NCBI GenBank assembly: GCA_021234155.1
Contig: JAJEKV010000033.1
Location: 7,432,635 to 7,496,634 of the forward strand
Source: Isoetes taiwanensis
Lineage: Eukaryota; Streptophyta; Lycopodiopsida; Isoetales; Isoetaceae
Direction: 5' to 3'
DNA: 64,000 nucleotides
The notes beneath the pieces were generated by a model. That model saw nothing but the letters and a program-made list of their open reading frames with translations. It made no database searches and was not told the origin of the DNA. Both the position numbers and the translations under genes were made by a program. Below, piece by piece: positions 44,701 to 55,150 of this stretch; position 1 is the first letter of the stretch; each line of letters opens with the position of its first letter.

Positions 44701-47049
44701 CATCATGGAACAAAACGACGGCTCGGATAATTCTAATGGTCATCACGGAAACCGGTGCTTCTCCAAGATGCCGAGAATGTCTTGAAAGGACAAACTTGCA
44801 CAGGTGTACCATTATTTCCAACTGTACCTTTACATTCTTACGCATTTGCTTGCGGTCTCACCGACAAAGATTCGTAGTAATTAATGGTAAGGAAACTTCT
44901 CTATTTTTACGCACTTCAATGACAATAACTTTTTTCTAATTGTTCATGACCCCCGTGCATGATGTCGACATTAAAATTGTTATTTGAATTTTTCCTCCCA
45001 AGTGAGAAGTTTTGGCTATTGAAAAACAGTCGATCATTTATTTCAGTTCTTTGTTTGTAATGAGTTAGAACTTCTGGTTATGTAGTTCTTTGACTTCTAT
45101 ATGCGAGGTTTGTATATTTTTATAATTACATTACAAGAAGGTGGCTCATACGGAAGTCGCTATAGCTGTAAATAGATTACGTATCATGATATACCGTAAG
45201 CGAAGACAACTTTATGCCAATTATTTTTGCGTTGGCATCTTTGTATGCTCATATAAGTCCTGGTTAGTTGTATTATCTCATAGTATATAGCGAATCTGTA
45301 GATTGCAATTCACTCTCCAAAGAGGGGTAAGGCCAACTGGGTTGTATCATGTTCAAATGCGAGAATGTTCGAACTCTTCTCGAGCTTTTATTAAAACGTT
45401 TATTTGACAAAAATATGGAAATGTTAGTTGGCTATCAGCTTTTTAAATCTCTTAGGTCTTATTATTGAGGTCCAGTTGGGCTTTCGTCATGTAAATTTTA
45501 ATAAGGTGAAGGTCTTCAGCAAACTTTTATTATGTGGTTCCAGGCTGTTACTTTGTGGATTATCTGTAAGATTGTTAATGTAGATTATTATTACTTTCCT
45601 TGCATTTTGCTGGAAAACTTAGGTCAGTGGTGTATCATGGCTTCATTCCCGTTTTCAAAGCCTCAGCATATCTTGTATGCTTGCCCTTGTCAAGTCCCAT
45701 CCAAAGAATTAGTGGTGAATGCGAATATCGATTGTGCTGATACCCGATGGGAGATATCTTTTGGGTCCCATCTATATGATTGTAATTGTAATATCTACGA
45801 ATATGAATGTGATTTTTTTGAATCATAACAATGTGGCATGCAATGCCTTGCTGCCACGTGGCACCTCATCCAGAGCTTGGGTTGGCACTCCCGATAATTC
45901 ATGTAGGATCAAAACTACCCCTAGTCTCATTCCTCGAAGGAAGCGGTATCTTAGATCATCATTTATATTGATCATTGGTTAGGGTCTTTCAGGCAGGTCA
46001 TGAATATGTAGCATAATAACAGGGGGTTGCTTTTGTGTTTTTGTACTTTTTTCCTAAAGGTTTTTATATGATTTCGTGGTGTATTCTGATGCATGTACTA
46101 ATGCGTACATCTAGAGTGCACATACATATTCCTTATTTTTTATGGCACTTGCCAATGGTTTAGCCCCTTAAAAAAAAAATTTATCTGATTAGTGCCATGC
46201 AAAGCTCGAAAATTGTATTTTAGGGTTCTTTGGTTTTTCCTAGACTCGAAGGGGAGTCCTTTAGGGTTCCAATTCCTATGCGTTGCCAACAGGAAAATCT
46301 TGAGGAAAATAGGAGGCACCTTAGGATGGAGAATGCAGTTCCGATTGGGATCATCCTTTTCTTTTCAATCAGGCTTTTTTCTCTACAATTTTGCTTCTCG
46401 GTGCATGCAGCCACATTCCATGGCCTTGCAGAACCCCAAACAGATTTTTTTCGGCTCTTTCTTTTGATTCCTTCATTATTCTGATCGTATAGGACTCTTA
46501 TGACGAAGTTTTGCTCAGGAATGGTACATTCAAAATGGTAGATTTTGGTAAACGATTGGGGCAAAAACAGGGATCTGCTCTTGCGGTCAATGCAGGTGGG
46601 TTTGATTTGTGGGAAGTGGTGAAGGATGATTCTTTGAAGAAGTTAAGGCGTTGATGCTATATGTTGGAGCATTGTTACGTGCGTAAAGCAGTGCGATAGG
46701 TAGGGATCATTTTTCGCTTTGTTGAGCGTGGTGGGTTCTTGGCAATCCATTATTTATTTGTTGTTTTAGGAATTTGTTGTTGCTGATAAATCTTCTGGAA
46801 TTCTATAGTCACATGGTATGTGGTTTACCTCAGTGTCATCCATTTAGAAAAGGTGCTAGGGAGCAGTAGGTACAACTAGAACCGTGCTATATGCGACGAC
46901 ACCACCCTAAAATACTGTTGTTTTGGCATGGCGAGTAAGCTCTTCTCCCCTTCCTTTTTCTTTCCTCACTTCTTTGCTGTAACCTAAGTTGATCGCCATG
47001 CTTCTCTGACCAACACTTTGGAGCTTATATTCTCTTTGTTGGCTTGGGT
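44701..47049. other. Intergenic sequence with one family-2 repeat copy
   Basis: I see no gene. 46003-46180 is a diverged copy of the family-2 repeat (shared ACTAATGCGTACATCTAGAG and ATGTAGCATAATAACAGGGG). Open frames at 46192-46564 are short and unrecognised. Confidence 0.55.
46003..46180 (+). repeat. Dispersed repeat, family 2 (diverged copy)
   Basis: Same order of blocks as 24212-24405: an AACAGGGGGTTGC start, GTGTTTTTGTAC, GTGTATTCTGATGC, CTAATGCGTACATCTAGAGT, ending GGTTTAGCCCCTTAAAAA. The ends are less well defined than in the two better copies. Confidence 0.65.
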
Positions 47050-47540
47050 ACCTGGAAGGCCGAGAAAGGAGTTGTTGGTGGCGCTTTAAAGAATGCTGTT
47101 AAGGTGTTTTTTATTATCACTGTTAAACTTCTGCTCTAATTCTGGTGAAATTTTGTGTTTCGATGTGCATTTGAGCCTGGCAAGAGATTTTTGCAGGTTG
47201 CTGTACATTCAGAACTTCTTCAAGCACTAAACTTTCATATCTTTCCTTGGACTATAGGTTGGTTAATGACATATCAATTGTGCATACATTTATGGGAATC
47301 GAGAAAAGAGGTATTCGTTATGATAGTCTTTGCCATGTTCATGTGAAGGTTTGACTTTTTGTGCCCTATTATGCAGATTGGGAAAGTCTTGCACGATTTG
47401 TTTGAGACTAATGTAGTGCAACGAAAAGATTTGTGGATTACATCTAAACTATGGTAAAATGACGATAGGTGTGAGTAACTTCTCTATAAAGAAATTAGAG
47501 GACGAACAACTTCTCTATAAAGAAATTAGAGGACGAACGT
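47050..47540 (+). pseudogene. Aldo-keto reductase (AKR4-like) exon fragments
   Basis: Three pieces of the (beta/alpha)8 NADPH-dependent reductase family occur in order. First, LGTWKAEKGVVGGALKNAVK (about 47046-47105), the N-terminal GTW block with a GT donor after it. Second, after ATGCAG, IGKVLHDLFETNVVQRKDLW and ITSKLW (about 47376-47455). Third, IGVSNFSIKKLEDE (about 47472-47513). In an intact protein about 90 residues, including the catalytic Lys and His segments, separate ITSKLW from IGVSNF; here they are nearly adjacent, so a deletion has removed the active site. The third piece is followed by a tandem duplication of its own coding sequence. Confidence 0.75.
47482..47540. repeat. Tandem duplication of about 31 bp
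   Basis: AACTTCTCTATAAAGAAATT then AGAGGACGAAC occurs twice in a row, within the IGVSNFS block of the aldo-keto reductase remnant. A separate 20-bp doublet ACAAATTTCTTTACTAAGAT lies at about 47688-47726. Confidence 0.85.
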
Positions 47541-48210
47541 GAATATCAGCAGAGAATGCTGTAACTGCTAATGGTGTCTCTCGTCATGTCAGTATGCATA
47601 TTCACTGGGATTTCAGAAGTATTGCACTGAAGTAGTGTAAATGCTCTTGATTTTTTTTTTTTTTTTGCATTTATCTTTATTATGTACACAAATTTCTTTA
47701 CTAAGATACAAATTTCTTTACTAAGATGGTTACAAGGACATGATGGGTTCAAGTCCCCTTTGGTTGGTAATATTTACTTGGCAAACTTGTTATCATCGTG
47801 CGGATATTTGATGCTACAACATATGTTTAATGCTACAAGGCGCTACGGTTTACTATTTCTCATCGGGACAAGATGCTATAGATGCACACAATGCTGCAAT
47901 TTTTATTCACGAGAGTATTCTCTCATGGATATTTATATCATCCTTGGTGGATAATTTCAATCATAGGGCTTGGGAACCTATAATCCAGCATATGTGATTT
48001 GTGTTTGCTCGTAGCAGCATCCCATCATGTAACTAATGCACATCATTGTATTTTTATTAAAACAAAGCAGTTTTATCATTCTAGGCTTGTCTCATGTAAT
48101 CCAATTACATGCACAAATATTTCTAAAATTGTTACATGCAAAAGTGAATTAAAAATTGTTACATGCATTTATGCCATTCTTAGTGCCCGAAATGACTGAA
48201 GGGCTTTATT

Positions 48211-48770
48211 AGGGCCCGAAGGGCTTCATTAGGGCCCGAAGGGCCCGAAATTTTTTTAATATAACAACCAACACATATGTACCATTAACATTAATTAGCT
48301 CAAACCATTGCATCCAACACATTTAAAATAAAATCCCCCTAAAACCCCCTTTGGTTTGGGTGCATATTTCACACGGGGGGTTACTCCGGACATCGAGAGC
48401 TGTCGGATAGGCATATTTGCCCTTTATTCCTTGATCTGGACCGTACATAGTGATCCTCGTTTGTGGGGTATGCCTGTCTAAGTTTTTGTATACTGTATAT
48501 TAAAGTTTGCAAAATACCATAAGGTTTAAGGGAATGTACTTAATGGTATTAATTGTGTACATGTATTGTAAGTTTTTAGGGGCTCTCGCTGCCCTACGTA
48601 ACCCCCCGTGTGAATATGCACCCAAACCAAAGGGGGTTTTAGGGGGATTTTATTTTAAATGTGTTGGATGCAATGGTTTGAGCTAATTAATGTTAATGGT
48701 ACATATGTGTTGGTTGTTATATTAAAAAAATTTCGGGCCCTTCGGGCCCTAATGAAGCCCTTCGGGCCCT
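48211..48770. mobile_element. Foldback element with near-identical arms of about 190 bp (copy 2)
   Basis: The left arm begins AGGGCCCGAAGGGCTTCATT and AGGGCCCGAAGGGCCCGAAA, then AATATAACAACCAACACATA, and runs to CACACGGGGGGTTAC. The right arm is its inverted copy with only a few differences, ending at about 48770 in TAATGAAGCCCTTCGGGCCC. The central 190 bp contains the shared internal segment (GGACCGTACATAG, CCTCGTTTGTGGGGTATGC). Such long and similar arms suggest recent formation or gene conversion between arms. No ORF; must depend on a transposase elsewhere. No clear target duplication at the ends. Confidence 0.9.
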
Positions 48771-50375
48771 TCGGGCCATAATGTAGGGAGTAGTTTCGGC
48801 TACTAAGGATACAACCCACAATGGTCTCCGGGCTCAATGCCATAGCTCACTTTCGGTTGCGTAGATCCTTGTTTGGTATTCGCTTAAGTATATCAATGTG
48901 AAAGGAGCATTGGTACATGAATGCGTTTTTCACCTTTGCAACACATGCATTGTGTATATGGCAAGTCTGTAGAGTACACAAAAAGATATTTCTTCAGTAT
49001 GCAGAAAGTTATTGTTCATCATGGATTGTTACACCCACCCAAAACATTACAACATGAGCTGCAAATTACTTTAGGAACAAGTTCTCAAATGATAAAGGTT
49101 AAGCCTCGAATGGCATTTCCATATGAGGGACGTTGCCTTTTGTGTTCAGAGTAAACGATACAAGATCTTTCGATTATTTTTATATTAGAGCTTGAATAAG
49201 AGCCTCAATTAATTTAGTTAAATTTCTTATTTGACCTTTCTTTAGTTGTGTGCCCCCAGCATAGTGAAGGTTCTGGCTTTGGATGATTTTGAGACATTTC
49301 ATTAAAGAATAATTGACATTACTAGGCAATGTTTCTAAGTGAGTAAAAAAATGAAAATAATGCAATCTATGATAATGGTGAAAAAATAAAACCATTTGCA
49401 TTGTTTCATGCCAATTCAAAGACGCAATTGTGCTGTTTTTGGGGAGTAGGTGTAACCCTCTCTAGAGGTTTCTTTCCTCTCCCTCTTGTATGATATGTGA
49501 TATGTGATATGTGGGTCGCTCATATTTGAACTGCCTAACCAGCAAGATAGACAGCGCATCAGGCTATGGCGACCTCCAAGAAGCAAAACCCTCTAAGTCC
49601 GGCAGCAACAGAGGCCCACAAACACAAACAAAATGCCCTTGCATACTTGATGTAGAAGCCTATGACATTGCCACATTGCTTAGAATTTTAGGTTTAGAAT
49701 AAGAGGCAAACCGTTCTTCTCACTGTGTTCTTCAAGCATCGTCAAAGTCTGTTGTTTTCGACATTATGACCACTTTTGAGTAAGCAAGTAAGCAAGCATA
49801 GAACCTCATAGATTTGCAACAGCAGATGCAACATGCACTGCCTAAAATAGTGGCACGGTTCTAGTCTACAATCTTCCATATTTTATCTATAGTACAATGT
49901 CAATTGCAAGAGATATCACTTCTTTCTCAAGTATTCTATTGTCTAGAAGTAGTAATCTGAATTAATTGTCAAAACATGACTTTGAACTATGATTTAAGCC
50001 ACTTCACCCTCCGGCCATGGAGGGCAACCCTCCGTGCACAGCATCAGCCTTCCTTGCAATTCTAGCCTATCCACGTAGTATCTCCACATCAGCAAAATCC
50101 GATGTGTCTTAATATTCTTCGTAAGATCTTTATTTTTGTAGATCTAGGGCCAGGGAAATTAGAAAAGAACCAAAAATTATCACGAAGATACCAAAAGACG
50201 TCGCAAAGCAAAGCATGCGTGCCTGCCTCCCAGCAAGCTTCTACTACGGCTGTGCAGGTAAGATTTGGTTGTTTTCTAGCTCTAAAACCCTCCCGATCGA
50301 TTGTTTTCGTTGTCAATCTTCGAGCTTGGGTTGAGTCAAAAGCACCCCATTAGAAGCTTAGGAACGGGCAGGAAA
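48771..50375. other. Intergenic sequence
   Basis: I see no convincing gene. ATATGTGATATGTGATATGTG near 49492-49512 is a short tandem repeat. Confidence 0.5.
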
Positions 50376-52740
50376 ATGGCACCCCGTTCATCATCAAAAG
50401 TTAGAAGTTCCGAGGACCTTGATCTTCCTTTTCCTTCCATAGATATGGAGCTGTCAAAAGATGATCTGAGAGAAACGGCTTTCGAAATTTTAGTAGCTGC
50501 GTGCGGTCCTCCACCTTCGTGAATTGGATATACAGGAATAAAGAAGACAGCAAGCCTACCACGTCCTCCAGAAAGAGAGAGGGAGAGGTCCATCTCGTCT
50601 GCTGCGGCAAGCCGTATGAAGAAGGCTTTAGGGTTAAGATCTAAGAAGCATGTTGATCCTGAACTTTCGAATGCTCCAACGTTCAGGTCAAAGAAACAAC
50701 TAACTCCTTTAGAACTAGCCAGAATTCAAATGGGTATCTCGGAAAATAGTGATGCACGTACACGAAAGGCGTTATCCAGAGCAGCTGTAGGGAAATATAT
50801 GACGAGAAGGTAGATGATGTCTGTCATTGGGCAGATGGATTTCCTTTAAACATACATCTGTATCACATGCTCCTCCAGTCTTGTTTTGATAGTCAAGAGG
50901 AAGACGCTGTGATAGATGAGATGGATGAACTAATGGACATTTTCAAAAACACTTGGACAATGCTTGGTCTCAATCAGGTATTGCACAATGTGTGCTTCTT
51001 ATGGGTTTTATTCCACCAATTTGTAATAACTGGTCAAAGTGAACTTGAATTGCTTGGGGCGACTGAAACTCAACTTGAAGAAGTAGCAAAGGATGCTAAA
51101 ATGGAACAAGATCCTCTGTATATACAACTTTTAAGCTCAACACTTTTGGCTATTCAAGGCTGGGCTGATAAACAACTTTTTGCTTATTCTGTTACTTTTC
51201 CAGCTGGAGATACAAGTTTCATGGAAAAGTTGCTTCCATTTGCAATCTCAGCTGCTCAGGTACTTCATGATGATATCTCCCAAGAATATCGTCGCAGGCG
51301 GAAAAAACAGGTCAATGTTGCCAATGTAAAGGTCGACTTCTATATTCGATCTTCCTTGAAAACTGCATTTGCCCAGGTAATTCTTACAACTGTTTCAGAC
51401 TCATCGTCTCATTTGACTTTTCTTTAATGAAAGTTTTTTACTTTTAATATAAATTTACACGAAACCTGGCATCAACAGATGATGGAAGGAGGAGGTTCTA
51501 AAAGGTGGTCAGCCAATCGGCTTACTACAGTTGAACCAATTATGGTGGCTTTGGCTAAAGCCACCAGCAATATTTTGTTGGATGAAAAAAAATTACAGCC
51601 CTATCCTTAGACGCTGGCATCCATATGCAGCTGGTATGGCAACGGCTACTTTACATACCTGTTACCACACAGAATTAACACAGTACTTGTCAGGCATGAA
51701 GGTGTTGACAATTGAGGCAGCAGAAGCTCTGAAGTCTGCTGATGCTTTGGAAAAGGAACTGGTGCAAACAGTTGTAGAAGATGCGGTTGACTCAGAAGAT
51801 GGTGGCAAGGGAATAATTCACCAAATTCCACCATTTGAGGCAGAATCTGCAATAGCATTTTTTGCAAAGCAATGGGTGGACGAGAGATTAGCACGGCTTG
51901 GTGAATGGGTTGACAGGAATATTCAAAAAGAGGTAAGGTTTCACAAAGTTTATCTTAATCCCAAATGAACTTGGAATGCATAATTATTGAAATGGAATGA
52001 AACGAATTAACTATGCTCCTTTTGGACCCTTAGGCATGATACGACAGCCAATATAAAACTAGTAATAAGAAGCTGCGTAAATAAGAGCTTGTAATAACAG
52101 GTTTATGGGACAACCGCCTTATTTTTGTTGTTAACATAAGCTTAAACAAGTCATGTTTCTTGTGAAATATTACCCCTTAGATACCAGAAAACCAAGTCTG
52201 CATGCATCTTCTCTTGGGTCTCTGCCCTGTATAGATTGTGGTTTTTTCACGCCTGGTCCCAGTGCATGGCTTAGGTATAGAGTTGGAACTTACCAAGCCC
52301 TTGTAGGCAGCCTTCTCTGAGATATTGGCCAGTCCTGGTAAAGACATTTCACTAGTATAATAACTTTGGTGACATCATGCTAGGTGTCTTCCACAAGGCA
52401 AAAGAGGGCATATTGCACCTCCTGCAGTTGAAGTGCTGAGAATTGTTGAAGAGATTCTTGATGTCTTTTTTGCTCTTCCAAATTCTCATCAGCACCAAGA
52501 ATTGCTCACGAACCTAATAGGAGGAGCTGACTGTTCACTTTATAGATATGTCATTCATGTAGTATCAAGTTATAAGTTGCAAGTTCTTTTTTAAATACAA
52601 AACTTAGATTTAATCTAATGCTGCAGAACCCAAAGAAAAAATTGTTCTTACTCTGCCACCATTGACACGATGGAACAAAGAGTACTTCAAAAGACAAGGT
52701 TCAATTACTGATCTCATTCGACACTTTGATTTATTAATAT
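50376..52740 (+). pseudogene. DUF810 / UNC13-like (MUN-domain, PATROL1 family) gene, internally deleted
   Basis: Blocks match the plant DUF810 family, MUN-domain proteins of the kind that help deliver a proton pump to the plasma membrane (PATROL1). N-terminal: LPFPSIDMELSKDDLRETAF, then TGA at 50520-50522, then MKKALGLRSKKH and LARIQMGISENSDARTRKAL. About 100 residues are then missing, with a frame change near 50800. Next: DDVCHWADGFPLNIHLY, LHNVCFLWVLFHQFVITGQS and DISQEYRRRRKKQVNVANVK. After an intron (donor 51372, acceptor 51478) come SPILRRWHPYAAGMATATLH and VEDAVDSEDGGKG; a later exon (about 52384-52560) gives PPAVEVLRIVEEILDVFFAL. A frameshift lies in the A-run near 51590. The C-terminal third is absent. 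Confidence 0.85.
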
Positions 52741-54838
52741 AGCATTTGAATGTTCCAGCAGTAGCTTTATTATGAGCTTTAACAGCTGTAGCTTTAATAT
52801 TAATAGTTATGCATTGCTGTTTGTATGTGAACCAAGGTAAGTTGAATGTTTTGCTGTTTGTATGTGAACCAAGGTAAGTTGAATGTCGATTCGAGAGAGC
52901 ATACAAACCAAGACAAATTTGCATATACACGGTAGAACACGAAACTTTAGCTGAAATTTAGGGAAAGAAGGAACTGAGCAGCCATAAGAGAATCTGTCTT
53001 TATTATTCCAGTAGCTTTCATAATGTTTGTTTGATGCATGTTTAATACTTAAACTGTGCAAAGACAAACAGAAGGATGAAATGGTTATCTAAAAAGGAGA
53101 ATTGCAAATGGCCTGGAAAGAAAAACTGTCTCTGCAATAAACTTGAAGTTTACAGACAAAAAATGGATGAATTTCCTTTTCAGATCAAATGCCTTCATAT
53201 ATATAGCAATCAATATGAACTCAAAAAGGACCAAAAAAGGATCTTGAGTTACCTTAACCTAATGCAGCCAGCAAGTTTTCTCACTTGAATGTTCAAAGCT
53301 TTTCCTTCATTAAGCCTGCATGAAAAACGTTCATACATAAGCAATGAAGCTAAGAGATTGAACAAAGCATAAACAGTGAACTCTGCAAGTATAACAAAAT
53401 TTGGATCAGTCAAACTCTCAAAATCACGTAAAGCTTGTATCTTGATCTTTTCCTTCCTTTGATATTTTCAACCTAAACCCTTAGCTTCGTAGCTCCTATG
53501 ATCTGCCGCACGATTGCCTCAAAAAATGGCCAGGAAAGGAAGAAAATAACCAAAGAGAATACATGTCATATTTGGCATAATCGGCCCATCCTCATAGCTG
53601 GATGTTCAAATTGTTGCAATCCAAAATAGAGCAGTGAATTTTTTCTTCTATTGTCTACCTGAAATATCAAATGTAAAGGGCCATATATGAATGCCTTAAG
53701 ATGCCTAAAAAAGATGCCGCGTTAGATATCAGCCAGTGCCACGGTTGACTTCGCCATGTGCTAAAGATCCGCAGCTTCCTGCATATTTTTAGCAGCTTAA
53801 GATGATCATGAAAGTGAACCGGAAGTCTAAAACATGCATAAAATGGAAGGAAAGAGCATAACCTTCTAAGTACGAAAGGAGATCTGGGGTATCGCCAAGC
53901 TAGAAGAGCACATTAAGATAAATTGCGAGCAAGGCCGGTCACCTAAAGTTTACTTGCCGAGTCTCAGGCTCCATGGTTAAACAAAAGTGAGTGACTTCCC
54001 TGCATTTTTTAAACAGTTATGAGTAATGGCAAGCTCAGAAAATGAAGAAGGAGAAATCGCCATAACCTACTGAGTCCGGAAGGAGCTGAGAATGAGCGCC
54101 AATCTAATAAATTAAACTGATGGATAAAGGCCAGCACTTAGACGTCGGATCTGCCATCGCCTTTCTAATAAAACAAAATTTGAACCTGCAATGAAATGAA
54201 AATGAGAGGAAGATAAACACAAAAGGGAAAAAAGGTCCGCAAGGGGAAAAGGGAACGCCGTATGCGGCGTTACTTGCGGCGTTCCCGACACAGAAACCAA
54301 CGCAATCCCATTTTAAAAGATAAGATGATGTACTTTGCTAAGTTTCTAGTGCTCCATTTCCTCTCAAGGCCCTAAGTGAGCAAGACCAAATAAATAAATA
54401 AATAAATAATTTTAAATGGAAAAACATTAAATATTGTGAATTTTTTAGCACAACAGCCTAACCTCGAGTGTCACGTTATCTAAGTTATCTAAAAGCCTAG
54501 CCTATCCACGTGTCTTGAAATATGACTTGTCCTTTTATTACGCCATTGGGACTTAATCTACGTCAATAGACAGTTGAGAAAAATAATAATTTGTGACGGT
54601 TGGAGAATGTCACAGTCCCGACATCTCTTGAGCTTTTGCCTTCCCATTTCGCTTAAATCAGTTCTTTCTCTGTGTTTCTTCTTCTCCTCAACATGCATTT
54701 CAAGTGATGAGGGAATGTTGATTTGTTTCTATTTTCACAATGCATCCTCGTATTTGTGTGAACTGACATAATGTGTTGTTGTTGATGTTGATGGGTCACT
54801 GATAGCAACTGGAAGTCGTGACACTACGGTGATTGTTT
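52741..54838. other. Intergenic sequence with small repeats
   Basis: I see no gene. It contains a doubled 37-bp unit (GCTGTTTGTATGTGAACCAA then GGTAAGTTGAATGT) at about 52813-52886, a hairpin at 54251-54285, and (AAAT)n at 54387-54410. Confidence 0.6.
54251..54285. repeat. Inverted repeat GGGAACGCCG / CGGCGTTCCC
   Basis: A perfect 10-bp stem encloses TATGCGGCGTTACTTG. The GCGGCGTTAC in the loop repeats the arm sequence, so three GGCGTT units sit within 35 bp. GC-rich island in AT-rich surroundings. Confidence 0.75.
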
Positions 54839-55150
54839 CAAGAAGGGAGCTTTGGCTGTAGGTAATCATGCACATTCCATTATTGTTGACTGTGAGCTTG
54901 ATTCAGATCCTGCCATCCAATCTGCACTTGTGAACATGTATGCTGATATGGAAGTTTAAATAAAGCAAGTGAAGTTTTTAACAAAATGGCTAGACGAAAT
55001 GTCGTTTTATGGAGTACAATGATCATAGCATATGCTCAGTATGGTAATGTCAATGAGCTGTTAATTTAATAAGCAAGATGCAACTGGATGGAATAATGCT
55101 TAACACTAGAGTTGTTACTGGAACTATTCTGGGTTCATCCACCGGAATTG
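54839..55150 (+). pseudogene. PPR protein fragment, 5' piece of a split gene
   Basis: The frame reads GNHAHSIIVDCELDSDPAIQ then SALVNMYADMEV before a stop; after a one-base shift it continues SLNKASEVFNKMARRNVVLW and STMIIAYAQYGNVNE, then NKMQLDGIMLNT. These are PLS-type PPR motifs of a land-plant organellar RNA-binding protein (pattern H-x-x-I ... SALVNMYAKCG ... MxxRNVVxWxxMIxAYAQ-G). Similarity fades at about 55150. The likely C-terminal continuation lies 2.7 kb downstream at 57837. Confidence 0.8.

Noticed and set aside
53870-53900. Ribosomal RNA remnant (AGTACGAAAGGAGATCTGG resembles a conserved 23S/28S segment)
   Set aside because: Similarity is limited to about a dozen bases, and flanking sequence does not match rRNA.
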